From assembly GCA_963792855.1 (NCBI GenBank), contig CAWBXZ010000009.1, positions 186,001-250,000 of the forward strand: a stretch of 64,000 nt of DNA. Reading direction: 5' to 3'. The notes beneath the pieces were generated by a model. The model saw nothing but the letters and a program-made list of their open reading frames with translations, did not search any database and was not told the DNA's origin. Shown piece after piece: positions 44,944-53,727 of the stretch. The stretch is from SG8-40 sp963792855 (GTDB lineage Bacteria > Pseudomonadota > Gammaproteobacteria > Burkholderiales > Eutrophovitaceae). Position 1 is the stretch's first letter. Every line of letters begins with the position of its first letter. The position numbers and the translations under genes were made by a program.

Positions 44944-46365
44944 TCAAATAGCGGGAGCGAGACTTTCAGAGGACTCGTTGGTGGCAACACCCTGTGAGGA
45001 CAGCTGGTGGCGCATTGCCACGACCTCGCCAACAACGATCAGAGCCGGAGGCTTCGTACCGGCAGCCTTGGCAATATGTGACAGCGTCTGCAGCGTACCG
45101 GTAATGACGCGCTGCGAAGGCGTCGTCGCCCTCTCGATCACCGCGGCAGCGGTATCGGCGGCCAGTCCGTGCTTGACCATTTGGCGACAAATGGCGTCAA
45201 GTTGGCCGACCCCCATGTAAAACACGACTGTCTGACCGGGGCGAGCAAGCGCCTCCCAGTCAAGTCCGACGCCGCCATCGCGTACATGACCGGTAACAAA
45301 CACACAGGCATGCGCCACGTCACGATGTGTCAAAGGGATACCCGCATAGCATGAAGCACCGGAAGCCGCGGTGATCCCGGGCACCACCTGAAACGAAATC
45401 CGCTCACGTGACAGCGCCTCGATCTCCTCGCCACCGCGTCCGAAAATGAAAGGATCCCCGCCTTTGAGTCGCAATACGCGCTTGCCTTGACGTGCAAGGC
45501 GTACCATCAAGTCGTTGATATCCTCTTGCGGCAATGTGTGGTTGTTGCTTTCCTTACCGACATAGACGCGATGCGCATCCCGCCGCACCATATCCAGTAT
45601 TTCATCCCCTACCAGATGATCATAGACAACGACATCTGCCTGCTGCATGAGCCGCATGGCGCGAAACGTCAGCAAATCAGGGTCTCCCGGGCCGGCTCCA
45701 ACCAGATAGACCTCGCCAATGGTTTCAGATTTGTCAGCATCGCTCAGTGCGGCGGTGAGTTGGCGCCGTGCGGAAGTCAAGTCCCCGGCCAGCGCAAGCT
45801 CGGCAACAGGACCGTGAAATATGCGCTCCCAGAATCGCCTGCGGCCCGCGGCATCGGCAATGCATTCCTGCACGCGCGACCGGAACTCTCCCGCCAGACG
45901 CGCCAGCAAACCGATCCGGGCGGGAATGAGGCTTTCGAGTCGTGCGCGCAACAATCGCGCTAGCACCGGCGACGCGGCGCTGGTTGATACCGCGACCAGT
46001 ATCGGCGACCGGTCAATCACGGCCGGCATCACGAAGGTGCACAACTTCGGCTGGTCAACAACATTGACCGGGATATTACGTATGCGCGCACTCTCGTACA
46101 CCGCGCGATTTACCTCCGATTCATCCGTTGCGGCAATGACCAGTACGGCGCCATCGAGTTGCCCGGGCATGAACCGAGATGGACTGTGACTCACCGCCCC
46201 ACTTGCAACCTGACGGGACAAATCGGCACACAGGTACGGTGAAACGATGTGGACGAGCGCCCCGGCCGATTTCAGCAGATTCGCTTTGCGCAGCGCAACC
46301 TCACCACCTCCCACGACGATGCAGGCCTTTTCACGAATGTCCATGCAAACCGGAAGATAATCCAT
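44944..46365 (-). CDS. cysG: Siroheme synthase CysG (uroporphyrinogen-III methyltransferase / precorrin-2 dehydrogenase / ferrochelatase)
   Basis: A 473-residue fusion. The N-terminal dehydrogenase/ferrochelatase half has CIVVGGGEVALRKANLLKSAGA. The C-terminal methyltransferase half has VYLVGAGPGDPDLLTFRAMRLMQQADVVVYDHLV, GKESNNHTLPQEDINDLMV, LRLKGGDPFIFGRGGEE and PGITAASGASCYAGIPLTHR. It makes precorrin-2 and siroheme from uroporphyrinogen III. Siroheme is the precursor of heme d1 of NirS, and the nir cluster lacks nirE, so this gene likely fills that role. It is divergent from nirS and shares the promoter region. Confidence 0.95.
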   Translation of the reverse strand: MDYLPVCMDIREKACIVVGGGEVALRKANLLKSAGALVHIVSPYLCADLSRQVASGAVSHSPSRFMPGQLDGAVLVIAATDESEVNRAVYESARIRNIPVNVVDQPKLCTFVMPAVIDRSPILVAVSTSAASPVLARLLRARLESLIPARIGLLARLAGEFRSRVQECIADAAGRRRFWERIFHGPVAELALAGDLTSARRQLTAALSDADKSETIGEVYLVGAGPGDPDLLTFRAMRLMQQADVVVYDHLVGDEILDMVRRDAHRVYVGKESNNHTLPQEDINDLMVRLARQGKRVLRLKGGDPFIFGRGGEEIEALSRERISFQVVPGITAASGASCYAGIPLTHRDVAHACVFVTGHVRDGGVGLDWEALARPGQTVVFYMGVGQLDAICRQMVKHGLAADTAAAVIERATTPSQRVITGTLQTLSHIAKAAGTKPPALIVVGEVVAMRHQLSSQGVATNESSESLAPAI

Positions 46366-46483
46366 GTGTAGTCCCCTAGTTCTTTCGACGTAGTCTTATT
46401 GGCGGATACTGTGGCCTAGGTCGCGACGCAATCTGGTTACTGGCTGCCTGAACCTAGTCTATTGGCAAGGATGCGCATGAAGT

Positions 46484-46526
46484 CTTAATCTGAATTAAGG
46501 TTTCTGCATCTGCTTTTCACCATTCT
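46484..46526 (+). promoter_or_regulatory. DNR/FNR-type box and -10 element of nirS
   Basis: CTTAAT-CTGA-ATTAAG (46484-46499) is a perfect palindrome; its inner part TTAAT-N4-ATTAA resembles TTGAT-N4-ATCAA. Its centre is 46491.5. CATTCT (46521-46526) fits a -10 element with start near 46533, exactly 41.5 bp away, the class II activation spacing. A weaker TAGACT on the other strand (46461-46456) could serve cysG from the same site. RBS GAGGAGGGGG precedes the nirS ATG. Confidence 0.65.
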
Positions 46527-46568
46527 TCCTTACATGCTTACAGGCGCATGCGCGCCGAGGAGGGGGAA

Positions 46569-48302
46569 ATGAAAGTCAGTACACTGGAATGGGTTGCCTT
46601 GCTTGCTGTTATCGGAATGTTCGCCGTGACCGTCGGTCACGCCCATGCCGAGGACGAAGCGGAAAGCCACATGACCGAGCCTGAGATGGAGTACCAGGCC
46701 GGAGGCTCACCACTGGCCGACGAGCCGATGCACCACGACATCAACCCCAAGGCGCCGCCAATGTCACAGGCAGAATTCCAGCGCGGGCAACAAATCTACT
46801 TTGAGCGTTGTGCGGGATGCCACGGCGTACTGCGCAAAGGCGCAACCGGCAAGCCCCTCACCCCCGACATCACGCTGGGACGCGGGACCGAGATCCTCAA
46901 GGTGTTCATTAATTACGGATCGCCCGCTGGAATGCCGAACTGGGGAACGTCTGGCGAACTCACCGAGGAAGAAGTGGATCTGATGGCCCGTTATATCCAG
47001 CAGACGCCACCCACGCCTCCTGAATTCGGCATGCCGCAGATGAAGGCCTCATGGAAAGTCCAGGTTCCGCAGTCGCAAAGGCCGACACGGAAGATGAACG
47101 ATTACGACATCACCAACATCTTCTCGACAACTTTACGCGACAGCGGCGAAGTTGCACTGATCGACGGCGCAAGCAAGAAGATCATCAATATCGTCAAGAC
47201 CGGATATGCGGTTCACATTTCACGCCTGTCGGCCTCCGGTCGCTACCTGTATGTCATCGGACGCGACGCCAAGATCAACCTGATTGACCTTTGGATGAAG
47301 AATCCGGACACGGTAGCCGAAATCAAGATCGGACTCGAAGCGCGCTCTGTGGACAGTTCGAAGTACAAAGGCTATGAGGACAAGTTCGCCATCGCCGGGT
47401 CGTACTGGCCACCTCAGTACGTCATCATGGATGGATACACGCTTGAGCCCATCAAGATTGTGTCAACCCGCGGAATGACTGTGGACACCCAGGAATATCA
47501 CCCGGAACCGCGCGTGGCAGCGATTGTTGCCTCGCACTTCCGTCCCGAGTTCGTCGTGAATGTTAAGGAAACCGGCAAGGTCCTGATGGTCAACTACGAA
47601 GACATTGACAATCTGGTCGTTACCGAGATAGCTGCGGCGCGGTTTCTACACGACGGCGGCTGGGACAGTTCCAAGCGTTACTTCCTCGTTGCGGCCAACC
47701 AGTCAAACAAGATTGCGGTAGTCGATGCCAAGGAAAACAAACTGGCAAAACTCGTCGACGTCGGAAAAATCCCGCATCCCGGACGGGGCGCTAACTTCGT
47801 TGATCCGGAATACGGTCCGGTCTGGGCAACGGGGCATCTTGGCGATGAGAATATTGCGGTGATCGGTACTGATCCGAAGAATCACAAGAGCTCTGCATGG
47901 AAGGTCGTGCGCATGCTCAAGGGACAAGGCGGTGGAGCATTGTTCATCAAGACGCACCCGAAGTCGACAAACCTGTGGGTCGATACGCCGCTCAACCCGG
48001 ACCCGAAAATCAGCCAGTCGATAGCAGTATTCGACATCAATAACCTGGGCGCCGGCTACCAGGTACTGCCTATCGCCGAGTGGGCCGGGATCGGAGAAGG
48101 GGCCAAGCGCGTCGTGCAGCCCGAATACAACCGGACGGGAGATGAGGTGTGGTTTTCGGTCTGGAGCGCCAAAAACCAGGAATCCGCGATTGTTGTCGTT
48201 GATGACAAGACTCGTAAGCTCAAAGCCGTCATCAAGGACAAGCGGCTAATTACCCCGACCGGCAAGTTCAACGTGTACAACACACAAAACGACATCTACT
48301 GA
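46569..48302 (+). CDS. nirS: Cytochrome cd1 nitrite reductase NirS
   Basis: A 577-residue periplasmic enzyme. A signal peptide (WVALLAVIGMFAVTVGHAHA) is followed by a cytochrome c domain with CAGCH (near residue 83) and an eight-bladed d1 propeller. The active-site His residues lie in EYHPEPRVAAIVASH and AARFLHDGGWD, and the end KDKRLITPTGKFNVYNTQNDIY is family-typical. It reduces nitrite to NO. ATG 46569 is chosen because GAGGAGGGGG precedes it; ATG 46548 lies before that site. The d1-synthesis genes follow downstream, but from their own DNR-type promoter. Confidence 0.98.
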   Translation: MKVSTLEWVALLAVIGMFAVTVGHAHAEDEAESHMTEPEMEYQAGGSPLADEPMHHDINPKAPPMSQAEFQRGQQIYFERCAGCHGVLRKGATGKPLTPDITLGRGTEILKVFINYGSPAGMPNWGTSGELTEEEVDLMARYIQQTPPTPPEFGMPQMKASWKVQVPQSQRPTRKMNDYDITNIFSTTLRDSGEVALIDGASKKIINIVKTGYAVHISRLSASGRYLYVIGRDAKINLIDLWMKNPDTVAEIKIGLEARSVDSSKYKGYEDKFAIAGSYWPPQYVIMDGYTLEPIKIVSTRGMTVDTQEYHPEPRVAAIVASHFRPEFVVNVKETGKVLMVNYEDIDNLVVTEIAAARFLHDGGWDSSKRYFLVAANQSNKIAVVDAKENKLAKLVDVGKIPHPGRGANFVDPEYGPVWATGHLGDENIAVIGTDPKNHKSSAWKVVRMLKGQGGGALFIKTHPKSTNLWVDTPLNPDPKISQSIAVFDINNLGAGYQVLPIAEWAGIGEGAKRVVQPEYNRTGDEVWFSVWSAKNQESAIVVVDDKTRKLKAVIKDKRLITPTGKFNVYNTQNDIY

Positions 48303-48771
48303 AATCCCCACGGGGGGCATGAAAGTCGGCTCGCTGTCGGCAAACATGCCCCCATCGCTGGCCGGCTCACCAAACAAAAAACAGTCGTGATGGACAGAGC
48401 GCGGGAGCAACCGCTTTGCCGCCTCTTCCATGCGCAACACACAGTTACTGGATCCGGATGCAGAAGCACTGGCGGCGAACATGCAGCTACGCAGGTGCAT
48501 GGAAGACATCACAATCAATAATTGCTGCACAAATTCGTCGCAGCCTTCCGCCTTGCGCATTCCACCAGGCAATTAGTTGCGAGACAAACGGCTCACGGCT
48601 GTCTTGCACACCCAAGTGGGAAAGACCCGGAGAAAATGCGCAGCAGCGCCTGCCGGTTACGTATCCAACAGGCATTTCCGCCATGACGACAAGACGTAAT
48701 GCCGCGGGCGACAATACATTGACCTTGCTCAAAGTCTTGTGTTTAACGCGTCCCGATAATTGCAGAAAAAG
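48303..48771. other. 469-bp gap between nirS and nirC, mostly without recognisable genes
   Basis: Short frames occur on both strands but none has a ribosome site or known product. One plus frame from 48430 (MRNTQLLDPDAEALAANMQL) runs about 50 codons and looks weakly protein-like. CCCCACGGGG near 48306 is a tiny stem after nirS. The last 60 bp hold the nirC promoter. The gap shows that nirS and the nirC-N operon are separately transcribed. Confidence 0.45.
48719..48760 (+). promoter_or_regulatory. DNR/FNR-type box and -10 element of the nirC operon
   Basis: TTGAC-CTTG-CTCAA (48719-48732) matches TTGA-N6-TCAA of FNR/DNR sites. Its centre is 48725.5. GATAAT (48755-48760) is a near-consensus -10 element that predicts a start at about 48767, again 41.5 bp from the centre. 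This makes nirC-F-DL-G-H-J-N a separate unit under the same regulator as nirS. The predicted start lies only a few bases before ATG 48772, so the true start codon may be ATG 48793. Confidence 0.7.
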
Positions 48772-49164
48772 ATGAGACACGTTCATATAGCCATGCTGCA
48801 ACTCAAAGCTCTACCATCAAGAAGATGGGGAAAGCACGCAGTTCGAGCGGTCTCGCTCTGCGTTTTCGGTTGTGCCATTGTCGCCAACGGGCAGGCGGTT
48901 ACGCCCAGCCCGGAGCGGCAGAATGTGTTGATCCATCTACTTCGCAACGACTGCGGTGCCTGCCACGGGCTAAGACTCACGGGTGGTCTCGGACCCACGT
49001 TACGTCCGGAAGCACTGCGCGAAAAACCGGTGGCCAATCTCGCGCAAGTCATTCTCGAAGGCCGACCGGGCACACCAATGCCGGGATGGAAAGAATTCAT
49101 CAGCGCAGCCGAAGCCCAATGGCTTGCGCAATCACTGAAACAGGGTTTGCCCGATGAGATGTAA
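48772..49164 (+). CDS. nirC: Periplasmic cytochrome c NirC
   Basis: About 130 residues with a signal-like segment (AVSLCVFGCAIVANGQA) and one heme site NDCGACHGLRLTGGLGP; the axial Met is in GRPGTPMPGW. NirC is a small c-type cytochrome of nir operons that can donate electrons to NirS or serve in d1 maturation. Either ATG 48772 or ATG 48793 may be used. The stop overlaps nirF: ATG AGA of nirF lies within the last codons of nirC. Confidence 0.88.
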   Translation: MRHVHIAMLQLKALPSRRWGKHAVRAVSLCVFGCAIVANGQAVTPSPERQNVLIHLLRNDCGACHGLRLTGGLGPTLRPEALREKPVANLAQVILEGRPGTPMPGWKEFISAAEAQWLAQSLKQGLPDEM

Positions 49165-50326
49165 CCACTTAATTCTCGCCTTCGTGTTGTGCACATTCGC
49201 ATCCCAGGCCGCCGCGCAGATTCGTGGGACCGGTGATCTTGGAATTGTCATCGAGCGTGCGTCCGGCACTTTGCAGATCGTTGATACGAGCGCGCGAGTA
49301 TCACTCGGGCGGGTCGAAGCGCTCGGAGACCTGTCGCACGCATCCGCTGTCTACTCCCGCGATGGGCGTTATGCGTACGTCTTTGGACGAGACGGCGGTC
49401 TGTCGAAAGTCGACCTGCTGCAGATGCGGATCGAAAAACGTGTGCTTCAGGCAGGTAACAGTATCGGCGGTGCGATCTCGCAGGACGGACGCGTCGTTGC
49501 CGCCCAGAATTATGTCCCTGGCGGGGTCAAGTTGTTTTCCGCCGACACACTCGAACTGCTCTCTGACATTCCGGCGAGCTATGGTGACGCCGGGCAGCAG
49601 TCGAAAGTCGTCGGCATGGCGGATGCGCCGGGCGGGCGCTTCGTATTCAGCCTGTTTGATGCGGGCGAGATCTGGCTGGTCGATGCCAGCGATCCGCGAC
49701 GCCCCGGCGTGCAGAAGTTTGCGGCGGGCGTTCAACCCTACGACGGGCTCATCACTCCCGATGGACGCTGGTATGTCGCCGGGCTCTATGGAGAGGACGG
49801 CTACGCACTGCTTGATCTGTGGCATCCGGAGAAAGGGGTCCGGCGGATCCTTCAGGGATATCGTGACGGCAACGAAAAACTGCCGGTATACAAGATGCCT
49901 CATCTGCGCGGTTGGGCGGTCGCAGGGCGCAGAGCCTTCGTGCCAGCCGTGGGGCGCCATGAAGTCCTTGTGGTCGACACCGAAAGCTGGAAACAGGTCG
50001 GCCGTATTCCCGTCGACGGGCAACCGGTGTTTGTCGTTGCCCGTCCCGATACACGCCAGGTATGGGTCAATTTTGCATTCCCGGATAACACGCGCGTACA
50101 GATTATCGATACCGAGTCTCTCTCCGTCGAACGCACCATCGAGCCGGGACGCGCCGTGCTGCACATGGAGTTCACACCCCGTGGCGAAGCGGTATGGATA
50201 TCGGTACGCGACGACAATCTGGTGGCGATCTACGATACCGCCAGCGCCGAACCTATCGCCACAATTCCGGCAAATGCTCCGAGCGGAATATTCTTCACCG
50301 TTCGTGCCTCACGTGTCGGCTTCTGA
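49154..50326 (+). CDS. nirF: Heme d1 biosynthesis protein NirF
   Basis: A 390-residue d1-propeller protein with a signal peptide (LILAFVLCTFASQAAAQ). Segments shared with NirF: IVIERASGTLQIVD, FGRDGGLSKVDL, AQNYVPGGVKLF, LYGEDGYALLDLW and KLPVYKMPHLRGWAVAG. NirF is periplasmic in several species and acts late in heme d1 synthesis. It starts within nirC and is followed after 1 bp by nirDL. A longer frame over the same bases (+1) is not coding here. Confidence 0.95.
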   Translation: MRCNHLILAFVLCTFASQAAAQIRGTGDLGIVIERASGTLQIVDTSARVSLGRVEALGDLSHASAVYSRDGRYAYVFGRDGGLSKVDLLQMRIEKRVLQAGNSIGGAISQDGRVVAAQNYVPGGVKLFSADTLELLSDIPASYGDAGQQSKVVGMADAPGGRFVFSLFDAGEIWLVDASDPRRPGVQKFAAGVQPYDGLITPDGRWYVAGLYGEDGYALLDLWHPEKGVRRILQGYRDGNEKLPVYKMPHLRGWAVAGRRAFVPAVGRHEVLVVDTESWKQVGRIPVDGQPVFVVARPDTRQVWVNFAFPDNTRVQIIDTESLSVERTIEPGRAVLHMEFTPRGEAVWISVRDDNLVAIYDTASAEPIATIPANAPSGIFFTVRASRVGF

Positions 50327-50327
50327 C

Positions 50328-51329
50328 ATGGAGGCGAACGAGTATCGCTTGCTCAACGAATTCCAGCGTGATTTCCCGTTGTGCAGTTCGCCGTTCGCCC
50401 AACTTGGCGAGGCGCTGGGAATCGACGAGACACGCACCATTGCCGCGTTAACTCGACTCAAGGTCGAAGGGAAGATCAGCCGTATCGGTGCCGCCTTCCG
50501 TCCCAACACGGTCAGCGCAAGCACGCTGGCAGCGCTCATCGTTCCGGAACAACGGTTGAGCGCCGTGGCGAAACTGGTGACTGACTACCCTTCGATCAGC
50601 CACAACTATGAGCGTGCGCATCGATGGAACCTGTGGTTCGTCGCTGCCGAGAGAAACGAGGCACGACTGGCAACGCTACTCGACACTATCGAGCGCCGCA
50701 CCGCCTGCCCGATGCTTCGGTTACCGCTGATCGAGTCTTACCACATCGATCTCGGCTTCGACCTCGATGACGCTTCCGGCAACCACAAGACGCGCGACCG
50801 GCCGCCGGTTGTGACGCGGCACGACACCCGCCTGAAACCCAGTAGCGATGCAGATGCCCTGCTGGCCGATAAACTTCGTTCGGGCCTGGCGATGGTGCCG
50901 CGGCCGTACGCGGAACTGGCGGCACGTGCCGGAACCAGCGAACGCAACGCAATCGACACGATTGCGCGATGGATCGCCGACGGACTGATAACGCGCTTCG
51001 GCATCATCGTCCGGCATCACGAGTTGGGTTATACCTCGAACGCCATGGTTGCGTTTGACGTTCCCGACGATCAGGCGACCGACACCGGTTTGAGTATCGC
51101 CACCAACCGCGAGGTGTCGCTGTGTGCCTGCCGTGAACGCAGCCGGCCGGATTGGCCGTACAACGTGTACTGCATGATTCACGGCAGAAACGATGAACGG
51201 GTAATGCAGCAAATCGACCGCCTGCGCGAGCGTTGCGGTCTGCTCGAGTTGCCGTTCGCCGTGTTATTCAGCCGGCGCCGCTTCAAACAACAAGCGGCCC
51301 GAATGCCGGTCGAGGTTGCCCATGGATGA
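50328..51329 (+). CDS. nirDL: Siroheme decarboxylase NirDL (fused NirD and NirL)
   Basis: A 333-residue fusion of two AsnC/Lrp-type modules: NirD-like 1-150 (NEFQRDFPLCSSPFAQLGEALG; FRPNTVSASTLAALIVP) and NirL-like 180-330 (LADKLRSGLAMVPRPYAELAARAG; RFGIIVRHHELGYTSNAMVAFDV; RSRPDWPYNVYCMIHG). NirDLGH decarboxylates siroheme to didecarboxysiroheme. The fusion is known in some denitrifiers, while others have separate genes. ATG 50328 follows nirF directly; only this part of the longer open frame is coding. Confidence 0.93.
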   Translation: MEANEYRLLNEFQRDFPLCSSPFAQLGEALGIDETRTIAALTRLKVEGKISRIGAAFRPNTVSASTLAALIVPEQRLSAVAKLVTDYPSISHNYERAHRWNLWFVAAERNEARLATLLDTIERRTACPMLRLPLIESYHIDLGFDLDDASGNHKTRDRPPVVTRHDTRLKPSSDADALLADKLRSGLAMVPRPYAELAARAGTSERNAIDTIARWIADGLITRFGIIVRHHELGYTSNAMVAFDVPDDQATDTGLSIATNREVSLCACRERSRPDWPYNVYCMIHGRNDERVMQQIDRLRERCGLLELPFAVLFSRRRFKQQAARMPVEVAHG

Positions 51330-51765
51330 CGTTGACGCCGCCCTGATCAACCGGTTGCAGCGGGGCTTGCCCGTGACGGAGCGCCCCTATCTGGAAATCG
51401 CCAACGAGCTGCAAATGACCGAGAACGGCCTGCTGGCACGACTGCAGAAACTTCTCGACGATGGCGTACTCAGCCGATTCGGCCCACTCTTTCACGTCGA
51501 GAGAATGGGCGGTAGCTATACGCTGGCGGCAATGCAGGTTCCTGAACCCGACTACGATCGGATTACCGACCTCGTCAATGCTTATCCGGAAATCGCGCAC
51601 AACTATCGCCGCGAACACGCCTTCAATATGTGGTTTGTGGTTGCGGCATCGAGCGCCGCGAACGTCAAACGCGTACTTTTTTCCATCGAGCGCGACTGCA
51701 CCTATCCGGTATTCGAATTCCCCAAGCTGCGCGAATACTTCGTCAACCTCGATCTGCCTGCCTGA
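51322..51765 (+). CDS. nirG: Siroheme decarboxylase subunit NirG
   Basis: A 147-residue AsnC/Lrp-like protein: DDVDAALINRLQRGLPVTERPYLEIANEL, DGVLSRFGPLFHVERMGGSYTLAAM and NYRREHAFNMWFVVAA. It belongs to the NirDLGH complex that removes carboxylates from siroheme on the way to heme d1. ATG 51322 overlaps the nirDL end by 8 bp. The sequence keeps the His/Tyr pattern (AHNYRREHAFNMWF) of the family. Confidence 0.92.
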   Translation: MDDVDAALINRLQRGLPVTERPYLEIANELQMTENGLLARLQKLLDDGVLSRFGPLFHVERMGGSYTLAAMQVPEPDYDRITDLVNAYPEIAHNYRREHAFNMWFVVAASSAANVKRVLFSIERDCTYPVFEFPKLREYFVNLDLPA

Positions 51766-51777
51766 TGACCAAACGTA

Positions 51778-52317
51778 ATGAAGAAGCACCCCGCCAGCGA
51801 GCCGTCAAACCGGCGAGAAATCATGACTGACTCGCGTAATCATTCCGCACTGGATCGGGCTATCGTCGTCGCAACGCAAGCGGGACTTCCATTGGTACCG
51901 CACCCCTGGGATGAGGTTGCGAAGAGGGTTGGGGCGACACCGGCACAAGTGATGGATCGGGTCAATCACATGTTGCGTTCGGGTGTTATCCGCCGCATCG
52001 GTGCGGTTCCGAATCACTACGCAATCGGTTATCGGGCAAACGGCATGTCGGTATGGGATATCGACGACTCGCGGGTCGATGCGCTCGGGCAACAGATCGC
52101 ACAGAGCGGCCTCGTCAGTCACTGTTATCTGCGCAGTCGCGACCTGCCACACTGGCCCTACAACCTGTTTGCCATGGTACATGGTCGCGACCGCATGGAA
52201 GTAGAGAGCAAACTACGCGAGATCATGGCGCTTGTGGGCGAAGCCGCACGCGCACACGAAGTCCTCTATAGCAGCCGCATATTGAAGAAGACGGGGTTAC
52301 GCCTTGCGGTCCAGTGA
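51778..52317 (+). CDS. nirH: Siroheme decarboxylase subunit NirH
   Basis: About 179 residues; AsnC/Lrp-type fold: ATQAGLPLVPHPWDEVAKRVG, GVIRRIGAVPNHYAIGYRANGMSVWDI and YLRSRDLPHWPYNLFAMVHGRD. Closest to NirH/NirL of the siroheme decarboxylase complex. ATG 51778 has no clear ribosome site; ATG 51823 after GGCGAGA would give 164 residues and fits the family start better. It is followed by a 192-bp gap before nirJ in which I see no gene. Confidence 0.9.
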   Translation: MKKHPASEPSNRREIMTDSRNHSALDRAIVVATQAGLPLVPHPWDEVAKRVGATPAQVMDRVNHMLRSGVIRRIGAVPNHYAIGYRANGMSVWDIDDSRVDALGQQIAQSGLVSHCYLRSRDLPHWPYNLFAMVHGRDRMEVESKLREIMALVGEAARAHEVLYSSRILKKTGLRLAVQ

Positions 52318-52509
52318 CGACATATTGGTTCGGGCGCGGCGGATCGAATATCGTCCGCAGCGCCACCCAGCCCAGGCTTTGGCGACAGACAGGACTGGCG
52401 ACGCCGAAACCTTCGGATCGGCGTCCCGGATGCTTTTTGCAACCCCCACCGGGTACGCCTTACCGCCATTTAGAGCGTCATCGAATCAGCGCAACGCGCG
52501 AGGAGAGCC

Positions 52510-53727
52510 ATGTTTCGAGTCACGCAGTACCTGAAGGATGTCGCCAGTCCGACTCCGCTCGGCCCACCGGTCAAGCCCGGTGGGCCGGTGGTGATCTGGA
52601 ATCTGATCCGTCGCTGCAACCTCACTTGCAAGCACTGCTACTCGATATCGGCAGACATCGATTTCCCGGATGAGTTGTCAACGCAAGAGGTCAACGGCGT
52701 AATGGACGACCTGAAGCAATTCGGTGTGCCGGTGTTGATTCTGTCTGGCGGCGAACCGTTGTTACGCACCGACTTGATGGAGATCGCACACCGTGCCCGA
52801 AGCATGGGCTTTTACGTCGGCCTCTCCACTAACGGCACCATGATCGGTCGGCACAATATTGACGTGCTGGCGGGTATCGGGTTCAACTATCTGGGCGTCA
52901 GTCTTGACGGCATTGAAGACACACACGACCGCTTCCGCCGCAAGGCGGGTGCCTTCAGTGCATCGCTCAACGGCATTCGCCTTGCTCGCGATGCGGGCAT
53001 CAAGGTCGGCATCCGTTTTACTCTGACGCAGGACAACGCGCATGACCTGCCCGCGTTGTTGGAATTGATGAAGCGCGAGCGTCTCGACAAGTTCTACCTG
53101 TCGCACCTCAACTACGCCGGCCGTGGCAATAATAACCGCGCGGGCGACGCCGTGTTCGACACAACGCGCCGCGCCATGGATCTGCTGTTCGACACCGCAT
53201 GGGACAGCCTCGAGTCCGGAACACCGCTCGAAATCGTAACCGGCAATAATGACGCCGACGCGGTCTATCTCCTGCAATGGGTACGGCAACGATTCCCCGG
53301 GCGCGAGGCACTTCTGCGAGAGAAACTCGCGCAATGGGGTGGCAACTCTTCCGGCGTCAACGTGGCGAATATCGACAACGTCGGCGATGTGCATCCCGAT
53401 ACGATGTGGTGGCACTACACACTTGGCAACGTCCGGAAACGGCCGTTCTCCGAGATCTGGACCGACCTCTCCGACCCGTTACTGAAGGGGCTGAAGCAGC
53501 GCCCGCGCCCGGTCAAGGGGCGCTGCGGAGCCTGTCCTTACCTGGATGTCTGCGGAGGCAATACCCGTGTGCGAGCGCAGCAACTCACGGGTGATCCCTG
53601 GGACGAGGATCCGGCCTGTTACCTCTCCGATCAGGAACTGGGTATCACGCAGGCCATGGATCGGCTTGCCGTTACACCCTACTCGCGGCAACGATCAACT
53701 AAAACCACCGTTACGCCTGACCAGTGA
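52510..53727 (+). CDS. nirJ: Heme d1 biosynthesis radical SAM protein NirJ
   Basis: A 405-residue radical SAM enzyme: RRCNLTCKHCYSISAD holds the CxxxCxxC cluster, LILSGGEPLLRTDLMEI binds SAM, and a C-terminal SPASM-like Cys set (CGACPYLDVCGG; DPACYLSD) binds further clusters. NirJ exchanges propionate groups for oxo groups on didecarboxysiroheme. The ribosome site GAGGAGAG precedes ATG 52510. Its stop overlaps the nirN GTG. Length is typical. Confidence 0.95.
   Translation: MFRVTQYLKDVASPTPLGPPVKPGGPVVIWNLIRRCNLTCKHCYSISADIDFPDELSTQEVNGVMDDLKQFGVPVLILSGGEPLLRTDLMEIAHRARSMGFYVGLSTNGTMIGRHNIDVLAGIGFNYLGVSLDGIEDTHDRFRRKAGAFSASLNGIRLARDAGIKVGIRFTLTQDNAHDLPALLELMKRERLDKFYLSHLNYAGRGNNNRAGDAVFDTTRRAMDLLFDTAWDSLESGTPLEIVTGNNDADAVYLLQWVRQRFPGREALLREKLAQWGGNSSGVNVANIDNVGDVHPDTMWWHYTLGNVRKRPFSEIWTDLSDPLLKGLKQRPRPVKGRCGACPYLDVCGGNTRVRAQQLTGDPWDEDPACYLSDQELGITQAMDRLAVTPYSRQRSTKTTVTPDQ

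Noticed and set aside
44660..45220. A 187-codon plus frame between dnr and cysG
   Set aside because: It spans the 5' end of dnr and the 3' end of cysG in antisense and has no recognisable product.
49224..51329. A 701-codon open frame across nirF and nirDL
   Set aside because: Its first 368 codons are the +1 shadow of nirF (Ser/Arg/Cys-rich, no motif). Only the part from ATG 50328 is a protein, NirDL.
52314..52673. A possible small gene between nirH and nirJ
   Set aside because: It overlaps the nirJ start in another frame, is Arg/Pro/Ser-rich and has no ribosome site.
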